Positions 1-5,677 of a stretch of DNA of 6,749 bases are shown in pieces. The notes beneath the pieces are model-generated. The model made no database searches. It was given only the letters and a program-made list of their open reading frames with translations, and had not been told where the DNA came from. Numbering within the stretch: the stretch's first letter is position 1; every line of letters begins with the position of its first letter. The stretch covers positions 1 to 6,749 of the forward strand of contig JAISLM010000094.1 of NCBI GenBank assembly GCA_031290855.1, written 5' to 3'. Position numbers and translations under genes: made by a program. This DNA comes from Spirochaetaceae bacterium (lineage in GTDB: Bacteria > Spirochaetota > Spirochaetia > Treponematales > Breznakiellaceae).

Positions 1-266
1 CGGTTGTACCTAATGGCGAAGGTCTGCTTCAGCCATTTCATTATCGCGGGCAGCTCGAACCCGTCCGCGGGCCTGATGTAAAAAGCCAGCCGGTCGCCGG
101 CAAGACTCAATCCCCGGACCGCGAAGGCAAACCTGCGCGTGGTCTCCCGGAACACCCGGTCGAACAGCGCCGGGGCCCGGCCCCCTCGAAACAGGGGTTC
201 CCTGTTGTTGACGCGGGTACTGATTTCGTACCACACGCCCTGTTTCAGCATTCTTAAAGTTCTCAT
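1..266 (-). CDS. RAYT/Y1-transposase-like protein, N-terminal part, HUH motif apparently lost (partial at window edge)
   Basis: Read on the minus strand from an ATG at 266-264, this gives 88 codons and is still open at the window edge. The start (MRTLRMLKQGVWYEI, residues 1-15), the NNREPLF block (20-26) and the helix MKWLKQTFAIRYN (76-88) match the layout of REP-associated tyrosine transposases (IS200/Y1 superfamily, usually NNREPIF and IMQWLNQxYxxxFN). Those enzymes are single-strand DNA nucleases that act on REP-type hairpins. The family has an H-hydrophobic-H metal-binding motif (NHxHLL) about 20 residues before that last helix. Here the aligned stretch reads GDRLAFYI (57-64), putting Arg59 and Ala61 where the histidines should be. 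The catalytic Tyr would lie beyond the edge. Thus the fold looks kept and the nuclease site lost, so it may be a domesticated or decaying copy. No Shine-Dalgarno is visible; an in-frame ATG at 305-303 is an alternative start but lies outside the conserved region. Family call fairly sure, loss of activity inferred. Confidence 0.72.
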   Translation of the reverse strand, partial: MRTLRMLKQGVWYEISTRVNNREPLFRGGRAPALFDRVFRETTRRFAFAVRGLSLAGDRLAFYIRPADGFELPAIMKWLKQTFAIRYN

Positions 267-773
267 GTAAATATATGTGCGCTTGCCCGCGTTTTGCTTT
301 AACATACGGAAAAAAAGGAGAGGGAGCCGAACCGGAAAGTACCTTCGACCTTCCGGCGGAGCGGCGGGGGGCTTTTCGTCAGGTAAAATTTTTATGGGTC
401 AAGTTTAGAACCCGGCGGCGGGGAGGCTCATTTACCTCGCCTTATGTCTCATCGCCGTTTGTTCCTTACTTCCCCGTTGCGTGAACACGCCCTGGTTAAT
501 GAATAATGTGTCTATTCGGAAGGCCATCGCCCCTATCATCTTGAACGCGGGGGAGACCCGCTGTCGGGCCTTGGGGCCGGGGCTATAGATAAGGCGGCAA
601 ACTGATATATTCGCTGCCGTTGAAAGTATCGGGGGCAAAACGCCTTTCGAGCTTTTTTCTGTTGAACTTGCCGCTTGAATCCACCATGATGTACAATCAT
701 AAGGGCCGCCCGGTTTCCGCGACACGGCGGAGGCGGGCGGCTAAATCAATTTTTATAAAAGGCGGACATAAAA
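267..773. other. Intergenic region without a supported gene, between the RAYT-like gene and serA
   Basis: About 500 nt between divergently oriented genes. Open frames here are short, lack a good ribosome binding site and resemble no family I know. The visible structure is modest: a 5-bp stem GCGGG/CCCGC at 547-551/557-561, and CGGCA/TGCCG at 595-599/615-619 enclosing an A+T-rich loop. An A+T-rich patch lies at about 380-410. The end, at about 745-773, is A+T-rich and carries TATAAA at 754-759 just before serA, but no -35 at the right distance. I see no tRNA, T-box or known riboswitch consensus. The region could be serA leader DNA or remains of a decayed gene. Confidence 0.6.
758..765 (+). promoter_or_regulatory. 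Weak Shine-Dalgarno of serA
   Basis: AAAGGCGG ends eight bases before the serA ATG at 774. It departs from AGGAGG at one central base. It overlaps a TATAAA (754-759) that, if it acts as a -10, would place the RNA start at about 766 and remove this site from the message, so the two readings compete. Confidence 0.4.
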
Positions 774-1949
774 ATGTTTCGTATTCAAACAATGAACAGT
801 ATCGCGGCGGAAGGGCTGTACCTGTTTAGCGCGGACAAATATGAAGTCGGTCCCGGAACGGCCGACCCCGACGCGATTCTGCTGCGCAGCGCCGACCTGC
901 GCAAGGTCAGTATACCGCAAAGTGTTCTGGCAATCGTCCGTGCCGGCGCGGGTTACAACAATATTCCGGTCGAAGAGTGCAGCGAGCGCGGGATCGTCGT
1001 GTTCAACACGCCGGGGGCAAACGCCAACGCGGTAAAGGAACTTACCCTGGCCGCGCTGTTCCTGTCGTCCCGGAAGATATCCGATTCGATACGCTGGCTT
1101 TTGTCACTGAAAGATGGAGCGTCGGCGGGCGGAGACGTTTCCGCCCTCGTCGAGAAAGAGAAGAGCCGTTTCGAGGGGCCGGAAATATCCGGCAAGACGC
1201 TGGGCGTTGTGGGGCTCGGTTCGATAGGCGTGATGGTCGCCAACGACGCAGCCGCGCTCGGCATGGACGTGATAGGCTACGATCCGTACATCTCCGTCAA
1301 CGCCGCCTGGAACCTGTCCCGCTCCGTTCGCCACGCCGAGACTATAGAGGATGTCCTGCGGAACTCCGACTATGTAAGCATCCATGTTCCGTACAGCGAC
1401 GCGACGAAGGATATGCTTAGCGCCGACAAGATACGGATCATGAAGAAGGGGGCGCGGCTCCTCAACTTTGCGCGCGGCGGGCTGGCAAAAGAGGCGGACG
1501 TGATCTCGGCGCTGGAAAGCGGACGGCTTTCCGTGTACATAACCGATTTCCCGACGGTGGAACTCCTGAAAAACGACAAAGTTATCTGCATACCGCATCT
1601 CGGCGCCTCGACCCCCGAAGCGGAGATAAACTGCGCGATATGCGCCGTAAAGCAGGCAAAGAACTTCCTCGAAAACGGCGTGATAGAGAACTCGGTAAAC
1701 TTCCCGTCCTGCCGCCTGTCCCGCAACTCCCCGTACCGCCTGCTTGCCGCGAACCGCAACATCCCGAACATGGTCGGCCAGATCACGACCCTGCTGGCGG
1801 CCGGCGGCATAAACATAACCGACCTGATCAACCACCACAGGGACGGCTATGCGTACAACATCATCGACACGGAGCAGGAGATCCCGGCCTCGATACTTGC
1901 TGCCCTGCAAAATATTCCGGGCATAATCCGGGTACGCACGATAGCCTGA
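774..1949 (+). CDS. serA: D-3-phosphoglycerate dehydrogenase (short ACT-domain form)
   Basis: Cytosolic enzyme that oxidises 3-phosphoglycerate to 3-phosphohydroxypyruvate with NAD, the committed step of serine synthesis. The 391-residue protein has the short PGDH layout. An N-terminal substrate-domain part includes the highly conserved RAGAGYNNIP (56-65) and FNTPGANANAVKEL (77-90). The Rossmann NAD-binding domain has GLGSIG at 147-152 and Asp170 placed to bind the NAD ribose. The catalytic residues are Arg234 in NFARGG and His275 in PHLGAST; the acid is probably Glu263 in DFPTVELL, one residue later than a strict alignment to E. coli SerA would put it. A C-terminal ACT domain (about 322-391, starting RLLAANRNIPNMVGQ) is the usual serine-sensing or oligomerising module. 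The first ATG is chosen because the family starts MFxIxTxN; it has a weak AAGGCGG eight bases upstream, and an internal ATG lies at 795. No serC or serB is adjacent. Very sure. Confidence 0.96.
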   Translation: MFRIQTMNSIAAEGLYLFSADKYEVGPGTADPDAILLRSADLRKVSIPQSVLAIVRAGAGYNNIPVEECSERGIVVFNTPGANANAVKELTLAALFLSSRKISDSIRWLLSLKDGASAGGDVSALVEKEKSRFEGPEISGKTLGVVGLGSIGVMVANDAAALGMDVIGYDPYISVNAAWNLSRSVRHAETIEDVLRNSDYVSIHVPYSDATKDMLSADKIRIMKKGARLLNFARGGLAKEADVISALESGRLSVYITDFPTVELLKNDKVICIPHLGASTPEAEINCAICAVKQAKNFLENGVIENSVNFPSCRLSRNSPYRLLAANRNIPNMVGQITTLLAAGGINITDLINHHRDGYAYNIIDTEQEIPASILAALQNIPGIIRVRTIA

Positions 1950-1975
1950 ACGAAGGGCCTTGCCGTCTTTTTTTT
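1943..1975 (+). terminator. Possible weak terminator after serA
   Basis: A run of eight T (1968-1975) follows a short G+C-rich imperfect hairpin just after the serA stop: GGC-CTT-GCC at about 1956-1964, with an outer AC/GT pair and a bulge. The T tract is convincing but the stem is short. Termination here would agree with the next gene having its own -10 element at 1991-1996. Confidence 0.35.
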
Positions 1976-1990
1976 AAGCCGCTTTGCCGA

Positions 1991-1996
1991 TATAAT
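1991..1996 (+). promoter_or_regulatory. Perfect -10 element TATAAT placed for a leaderless or near-leaderless mRNA
   Basis: TATAAT at 1991-1996 is followed by seven bases and then ATG at 2004. A sigma-70-type start six to eight bases after the -10 would put the RNA 5' end at or next to that ATG. No Shine-Dalgarno precedes 2004. The -35 position (about 1968-1973) is only a T run. The overlapping GCCGATAT (1986-1993) also resembles the sigma-28 -10 (GCCGATAA), but no TAAA lies at the needed distance. Confidence 0.45.
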
Positions 1997-2003
1997 GTTT
2001 ACT

Positions 2004-2846
2004 ATGAAAAAGGTGCTGGTTTCCGTGATCCTTGCGCTTTGCGCTCTTGCCCGTCCCGAAGCGCAGGACGGCAAGGTCGTGTTCAAAATTCAGCCGCTGG
2101 AGGCGGCGGGAACCAGCCCCGAAGAAGCCCGCCTGCTGGAAACCCTGATATACGCCTACTTTTCCGACAAGAGCGACGTGATAGTGCTGCCGCCCGAAGG
2201 CGAGCGGGCGGAAGGCGGCCCGGCGGACGAGGCTTACATCGAAAGGAACCCGGACTACTTCATAAAAACCAGCCTGTACCCGGAGAACGACAGCAGCGTC
2301 TTTGAACTCGTCGTCAGCGACGCCTCCTCCCGCGAGCTTTCACGGCAGAAGATCAGCCGCAAAACAACGAAAGACATAGCGCTCGATATGCACAACATCG
2401 TCAACGCCGCGTTTGAATGGCGCGACGATTCACAGGAAGCGCCCGAAGCGCCCGACGCCGAGCTTATCGTTCCCGAAAAACTGTTCGGCCTCTGGAGCGG
2501 GGACACAGGGATCAAACTGATCCGCATCCTCCCCAACGGCAAAGCCTTCGCTTTCTTTTCCTCCGGCGTAAACATGATGCTGTCCTACAGAATCGAGAAC
2601 AACACGCTGCTCATATCACAGGTCTCCCCGAACAACGAAAACTTCTACTACCCGCTGCCGCTTCCAATCGCGAAGGTACTGGTAAAAGAGGCGGAACCGA
2701 TTCGCTGGGAATTCATGCTGTACGACAACGAAAACCTGCTGCGCGGCAGCCGCATAGAAACAACGGTCGAATTCGAAGATTACGAAAAAATCGTGATCCG
2801 CCACAACAGCGTCCGCAAATCCGAATGGAACAAACTCCCCCACTAG
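2004..2846 (+). CDS. Probable secreted protein of unknown function, two-domain
   Basis: 280 residues from the chosen ATG; an ATG at 1995 would add three residues and overlap the TATAAT. Residues 1-20 look like a signal peptide: KK, then VLVSVILALCALA, with possible type I cleavage after PEA or ALA. Cys13 sits in LALC, a poor lipobox, so lipoprotein status is doubtful. Residues about 24-138 resemble the alpha/beta domain of LpoB/CsgG/TolB-N-like envelope proteins, including EEARLLETLIYAYFSD (40-55), DYFIKTSLYP (84-93) and ELVVSDASSRELSRQK (101-116); this is resemblance of pattern, not a firm family match. A Pro/Glu-rich linker (143-153) leads to a beta-rich domain (about 156-275) opening FGLWSGDTGIKLIRILPNG, reminiscent of small lipocalin-like domains. 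Likely periplasmic or envelope-located. It lies 54 nt after serA but probably has its own promoter, so a functional link to serine synthesis is not implied. Confidence 0.85.
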   Translation: MKKVLVSVILALCALARPEAQDGKVVFKIQPLEAAGTSPEEARLLETLIYAYFSDKSDVIVLPPEGERAEGGPADEAYIERNPDYFIKTSLYPENDSSVFELVVSDASSRELSRQKISRKTTKDIALDMHNIVNAAFEWRDDSQEAPEAPDAELIVPEKLFGLWSGDTGIKLIRILPNGKAFAFFSSGVNMMLSYRIENNTLLISQVSPNNENFYYPLPLPIAKVLVKEAEPIRWEFMLYDNENLLRGSRIETTVEFEDYEKIVIRHNSVRKSEWNKLPH

Positions 2847-2854
2847 CCGGCTGA

Positions 2855-2877
2855 GCAAGCGCGGAGATCATGCTTGC
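2855..2877 (+). terminator. Hairpin after the secreted-protein gene, possible terminator
   Basis: GCAAGC (2855-2860) pairs perfectly with GCTTGC (2872-2877), leaving an 11-nt loop, eight bases after the stop codon. No T tract follows, so it fits an mRNA 3'-end stabilising or Rho-assisted structure better than a classic intrinsic terminator. Confidence 0.25.
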
Positions 2878-2878
2878 G

Positions 2879-3050
2879 GGGTAACGCAGGGGTGCCGGGC
2901 ACCGAATTTGCCTAGCGTCCGGAAAGCTGGGCTGCGCTATATATGGGGCCGGGGTCAGACCCCGTAACTGGTGGCAAGGGACGGTTACGCAAAAGCGCCC
3001 GCTACCGAATTTGCCTGGGTAACGCGGGGGTGTAGGTCACCGTTTCGCCT
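2879..3050. repeat. Three copies of an about 35-nt intergenic repeat unit
   Basis: Copy 1 (2879-2913) and copy 3 (3017-3050) share GGGTAACGC, GGGGTG, CACCG and a TTT-GCCT-like end, about 80% identical by eye over 35 positions. Copy 2 (about 2982-3016) is more diverged at its front (GGTTACGC) but ends TACCGAATTTGCCT against CACCGAATTTGCCT in copy 1, and abuts copy 3 directly. Copy 1 contains the hairpin GGTGC-CGG-GCACC (2891-2903); copy 3 keeps GGTG/CACC in the same place despite changed loop bases. This suggests a genome-wide REP-like family, but only these copies can be seen here. Confidence 0.7.
2950..2964. repeat. Perfect 15-nt palindrome (REP-like hairpin)
   Basis: CGGGGTCAGACCCCG has seven complementary pairs around one central A; as RNA or single-stranded DNA it gives a 6-bp stem with a 3-nt loop. 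It lies between repeat copies 1 and 2. Short G+C-rich palindromes of this kind are typical substrates of RAYT proteins, and a RAYT-like gene lies at 1-266. Confidence 0.6.
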
Positions 3051-3051
3051 G

Positions 3052-3094
3052 GAGTTTGCGTTAAGCAAATGCCGTAGGTATTTGTAGCAAACTC
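3052..3094 (+). repeat. Long bipartite intergenic hairpin
   Basis: The outer stem GAGTTTGC/GCAAACTC (3052-3059/3087-3094) is perfect over 8 bp. An inner stem GCAAATGCC/GGTATTTGT (3065-3073/3077-3085) pairs over 9 positions, two of them G-U, around a GTA loop. The two stems are separated by a 5-nt against 1-nt internal loop. The G-U pairs suit an RNA structure on the plus strand. No T tract follows. Confidence 0.6.
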
Positions 3095-3100
3095 TGTAAG

Positions 3101-3120
3101 CCAACAACGCGAAGCGTTGG
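3101..3120. repeat. Second intergenic hairpin
   Basis: CCAAC (3101-3105) pairs with GTTGG (3116-3120), extended by GC/GC around a GAA loop with a 3-nt bulge. An alternative pairing is AACGC (3106-3110) with GCGTT (3114-3118). It closes the repeat block before the A+T-rich upstream region of flgN. Confidence 0.45.
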
Positions 3121-3202
3121 CACGACTTCCCCCTAATGATCAAGACTGGCCGCCCTACCATTATTCATCACGCATTATTCATTATTTGCAGGGCTGGGAA
3201 AA

Positions 3203-3223
3203 TCCGATAATTAAACGAGGTGG
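3203..3223 (+). promoter_or_regulatory. Sigma-28-like -10 and Shine-Dalgarno of the flgN-flgK operon
   Basis: TCCGATAA (3203-3210) matches seven of eight bases of the flagellar sigma-28 -10 consensus GCCGATAA and sits just ahead of a flagellar operon. The expected TAAA-type -35 about 15 bases upstream is not there (the region reads ATTTGCAG), so the promoter call is weak. AGGTGG (3218-3223) is a good ribosome binding site seven bases from ATG 3231 but only one base from ATG 3225; this decides the start in favour of 3231. Confidence 0.4.
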
Positions 3224-3230
3224 CATGGAA

Positions 3231-3710
3231 ATGAATGACGGATTTGTAAAGTGCAGGGCGGTGTTGGGCCGTGAGCTTGAGGCGCTTGTCGAGGCGGGGG
3301 CGGCGGCGGAGCTTGTCGCGGAGGCGGTGAAGCGCAGGGAATGGGCGGATTTTGACGGCCGTATCAGCGCGATGAACGAGATTGGCGCGCGGATAGCGGG
3401 CTACGAGGAGGCGCGGAGCGCTCTGATGCCGGGGGTGAACGGCTCCACCGGCGCTTTCTACCAGTTTGTGCGGCGTTTTCCGGACGAGGAACGGAGGGTT
3501 TTGTGCGATCTGTACCGGCAGGTGCGGCTGGAGGCGGCCCGTGTGCGTTTTAGGGCTGCAGCGCTAGCCTCTTACCTTTCCGAGGCCCGCGCCCTTGTGT
3601 CGGGCATCCTCGAAGCGGCTTTCCCGGAAAAGCGCGGCAAGATTTATGGTAAAACTGGCGCGGAGCGGAACGCCAACTTTGGCGGTATCGTGCTTGACAG
3701 GCGCTTTTAA
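3231..3710 (+). CDS. flgN: FlgN-like flagellar export chaperone
   Basis: 159 residues, almost entirely helical by composition and rich in Ala, Glu and Arg, with a long N-terminal helix (about 5-37) and heptad-like stretches at 85-130. The C-terminal tail includes KIYGKTG (137-143), a typical ending of the FlgN family. FlgN proteins are soluble cytosolic chaperones that bind the C-terminal helices of the hook-filament junction proteins FlgK and FlgL and hand them to the flagellar type III export gate. The strongest support is position: flgK starts 15 nt after this stop, in the same direction. The start at 3231 is chosen by the AGGTGG seven bases before it; ATG 3225 would add only Met-Glu, and a start at 3117 would run through intergenic repeat DNA. 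FlgN sequences diverge fast, so the name rests on size, composition and context together. Confidence 0.85.
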   Translation: MNDGFVKCRAVLGRELEALVEAGAAAELVAEAVKRREWADFDGRISAMNEIGARIAGYEEARSALMPGVNGSTGAFYQFVRRFPDEERRVLCDLYRQVRLEAARVRFRAAALASYLSEARALVSGILEAAFPEKRGKIYGKTGAERNANFGGIVLDRRF

Positions 3711-3711
3711 C

Positions 3712-3719
3712 GGAGGTGG
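3712..3719 (+). promoter_or_regulatory. Strong Shine-Dalgarno of flgK
   Basis: GGAGGTGG begins two bases after the flgN stop and ends six bases before the flgK ATG, so flgK has its own strong translation start within the shared message. Confidence 0.7.
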
Positions 3720-3725
3720 CGGCTT

Positions 3726-5621
3726 ATGACTTCGACTTTTAGCGCGTTGGAAATGGGGAAGCGTTCCCTCGGCGCGCACGAACAGGCTTTGCAGACGACG
3801 GGGCACAATCTTTCCAACGCCTCGACCGAGGGTTACTCGCGGCAGCGTGTCGAGTTTGCCGAGATGGATCCTGTTTTCATGCCCGGCCTCAACCGCGAGG
3901 AAAGGCCCGGCCAGCTTGGGCAGGGTGTCGTCGTGAGCCGGATCGAGCGGATACGGGACGAGCTTTTGGACAGGAGGATCGTCGCGCAGGCGGGCGGCGA
4001 GGGTTACTGGAAAACACGCGATCCCTACGTCAGGCAACTCGATCAGATGTACCTTGAGGTGGGCGACAACTCGCTGCGCGCAAAGATGGACGCCTTTTGG
4101 GACGGCTGGCAGGAGCTTTCGCGCCATCCCGCCGATTCCGCGCCCCGTACCGCGCTGCTTGAACGGGCGCAGACCCTGGTGGACGGTATCCACGACCGTT
4201 TTCGCGGCCTCAAGAGTCTGCAGGACATGGCGGACGAGGACATCATGCTGACCGTCGAGCGGGTCAACGAGCTTTCGCGCCAGATCGCCGGCCTTAACCG
4301 CGACATCCAGCGGATTATCGCGCAGGGTGACCGGCCCAACGACCTGTTCGACCGCCGCGACCTGCTTGTTGACAAGCTGTCTTCCGTGATCGAGATCACG
4401 GTGGACAGGCGGGACGCGGACGAATTCATGGTGCATACCGGCGGCCTCGTACTCGTGCAGGGCAGGATCGGGAGGCAGTTCGAGGTAACGCGCGGCGTCG
4501 ATACGGAGGGTTACGGCAGGATAAGCTGGGCCGACACGGGCGATCTTTTCGAGCCGGTGCGGGGGAGGGGCAGCCTTTCCGCGCTGCTTGAGCTGCGCGA
4601 CGACACTATTGAGAGGGAGATTCAGACCTTGGACAACCTTTCGATGAACTTTGTGGACCTCGTGAACGAGAATCACCGCGCCGGTTACGGTATAAACGGC
4701 AGAACCGGGCTTGATTTCTTTACCGAGCATCATTTTGTTACGAATGTGAACGGAAACTATGACCGTAATGGAGACGGAGATTATGATTCAACTTATATTT
4801 ACCGCGTTAATGGCACAAATAGGCTTGACGAGCGGGCGCAGGTCGGCCTTGAGGGGACGATTACTCTGTCCGCTTTCGACCCGGCGGGGGCGGGCGGCGC
4901 GGCTCTTACCCAGATTCCTTACTATGCAGAGGACACTGTTGCCGACATCATAAGCCGGATCAACAATTCCGGCGCGGACGTGACGGCGCGGCTGAACCGC
5001 GAAGGGCGGCTCTCGCTGAAGGGCACGGTTACCGAAAGCCGGGACGAGCCGGACTTCGTGATACGGCATATCGAGGATTCCGGCCGCTTTCTGGAGGGCT
5101 ACGCGGGCCTGCTTGCGGCTTCCGGGCCGGAGGGCGCGTTCAACTGGGAGACGCCTGACGCCGTCGCGGTCTTCCGGGGAGGGGAGTATTCCACCGCGCC
5201 CGTTGCCCACCCGTCCGGCTGGATCGAGGTGAACCCGGTTCTGCGGCGCGAGACCGCGTCCGTCGCTTCCGGCTACGGCGAGAACGGGCGTCCGGCCAAT
5301 CCGGGCAACGGCGAGGCGGCACTCGCCATCGCGGCGATCCGGAATACGGTGGTGACGGTCGGTAGGCTCGGCACCTTTGACGACTACTTTGCCGACAGCA
5401 TGGGGCGGATAGGGCTTTTGGGCGAACAGTCGGGCCGCGCCCTGGAAACCCAGGCCCAGATAATGAAGCAACTCCACGATATGAGGCAGTCCGTCGCCGG
5501 CGTCAACATGGACGAGGAACTCGCTAACATGATCAAGTACCAGCACGGCTACCAGGCGGCGGCCCGTTTTGTTACCACGGTAAACTCGATGCTCGACATC
5601 CTGATGAATCTGGGCGGCTAG
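3726..5621 (+). CDS. flgK: Flagellar hook-filament junction protein FlgK (HAP1)
   Basis: 631 residues, longer than the about 550 of enteric FlgK. FlgK is exported through the flagellar type III system and forms the first junction ring between hook and filament; in spirochaetes this is in the periplasm. The N-terminal D0/D1 region carries the hallmark HNLSNASTEGYSRQRV (27-42) and the long D1 helices (about 90-200). RPNDLFDRRDLLVDKLS lies at about 203-219. The C-terminal region (about 560-631) contains SVAGVNMDEELANMIKYQ, the matching D1/D0 return helix and the presumed FlgN-binding part. Extra length lies in the variable middle, which has a DRNGDGDYD stretch at 346-354 resembling an EF-hand or dockerin calcium loop, encoded by locally A+T-rich DNA (about 4735-4815). 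The protein lacks a signal peptide, as expected for this export route. The next gene is not flgL. Very sure. Confidence 0.97.
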   Translation: MTSTFSALEMGKRSLGAHEQALQTTGHNLSNASTEGYSRQRVEFAEMDPVFMPGLNREERPGQLGQGVVVSRIERIRDELLDRRIVAQAGGEGYWKTRDPYVRQLDQMYLEVGDNSLRAKMDAFWDGWQELSRHPADSAPRTALLERAQTLVDGIHDRFRGLKSLQDMADEDIMLTVERVNELSRQIAGLNRDIQRIIAQGDRPNDLFDRRDLLVDKLSSVIEITVDRRDADEFMVHTGGLVLVQGRIGRQFEVTRGVDTEGYGRISWADTGDLFEPVRGRGSLSALLELRDDTIEREIQTLDNLSMNFVDLVNENHRAGYGINGRTGLDFFTEHHFVTNVNGNYDRNGDGDYDSTYIYRVNGTNRLDERAQVGLEGTITLSAFDPAGAGGAALTQIPYYAEDTVADIISRINNSGADVTARLNREGRLSLKGTVTESRDEPDFVIRHIEDSGRFLEGYAGLLAASGPEGAFNWETPDAVAVFRGGEYSTAPVAHPSGWIEVNPVLRRETASVASGYGENGRPANPGNGEAALAIAAIRNTVVTVGRLGTFDDYFADSMGRIGLLGEQSGRALETQAQIMKQLHDMRQSVAGVNMDEELANMIKYQHGYQAAARFVTTVNSMLDILMNLGG

Positions 5622-5637
5622 CCGCCGCTCCGGCGGC
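5613..5637 (+). terminator. Alternating G+C-rich hairpins at the flgK stop, possible terminator
   Basis: Three blocks alternate: GGCGGC (5613-5618), GCCGCC(G) (5621-5627) and (C)GGCGGC (5631-5637). The middle block can pair with either neighbour, and the second pairing gives 7 bp with a CTC loop. The flgK stop codon lies inside the first palindrome. Only mixed sequence follows, with no T tract, so this may protect the mRNA end rather than terminate. Confidence 0.35.
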
Positions 5638-5677
5638 TGTTGAATCTCTGTCAGAATCCGTCCATGCTTAGCCTTAC

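Larger units (their letters stand above)
2847..3230. other. Repeat-rich intergenic region upstream of flgN-flgK
   Basis: 384 nt with no supported gene. In order it holds: a GCAAGC/GCTTGC hairpin (2855-2860/2872-2877) just after the stop of the secreted-protein gene; repeat unit copy 1 (2879-2913); a 15-nt palindrome (2950-2964); copies 2 and 3 of the unit (about 2982-3050); a long bipartite hairpin (3052-3094); a second hairpin CCAAC/GTTGG (3101-3120); and an A+T-rich stretch with CATTATTCAT at 3159-3168 and again at 3173-3182. The flgN promoter presumably lies in the last 60 nt. An open frame can be extended upstream from flgN to 3117, but it would translate this repeat DNA. Confidence 0.75.

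Noticed and set aside
275..484. Plus-strand open frame of 69 codons
   Set aside because: No Shine-Dalgarno, no fold-like pattern, and the frame runs through mixed A+T- and G+C-rich patches.
432..725. Minus-strand open frame of 97 codons upstream of serA
   Set aside because: No ribosome binding site, no recognisable motif and low-complexity composition; a decayed gene cannot be excluded but is not supported.
1104..1910. Minus-strand open frame of 268 codons opposite serA
   Set aside because: It shadows serA, and its sequence is rich in Val/Arg/Gly without conserved motifs.
2879..3050. CRISPR-like reading of the repeated units
   Set aside because: Only three diverged copies, two of them abutting with no spacer, and no cas gene nearby.
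3117..3230. Upstream extension of flgN starting at ATG 3117
   Set aside because: It would translate hairpin and repeat DNA into a segment unlike FlgN; the AGGTGG at 3218-3223 supports ATG 3231.
3564..4733. Long minus-strand open frame opposite the flgN end and flgK
   Set aside because: It lies antisense to two well-supported genes in G+C-rich DNA, has no ribosome binding site and no recognisable domain; long antisense frames are expected from the codon bias of the real genes.
4788..5546. Minus-strand open frame of 252 codons opposite the flgK 3' half
   Set aside because: It overlaps the conserved C-terminal region of flgK and shows no family resemblance or start signals.
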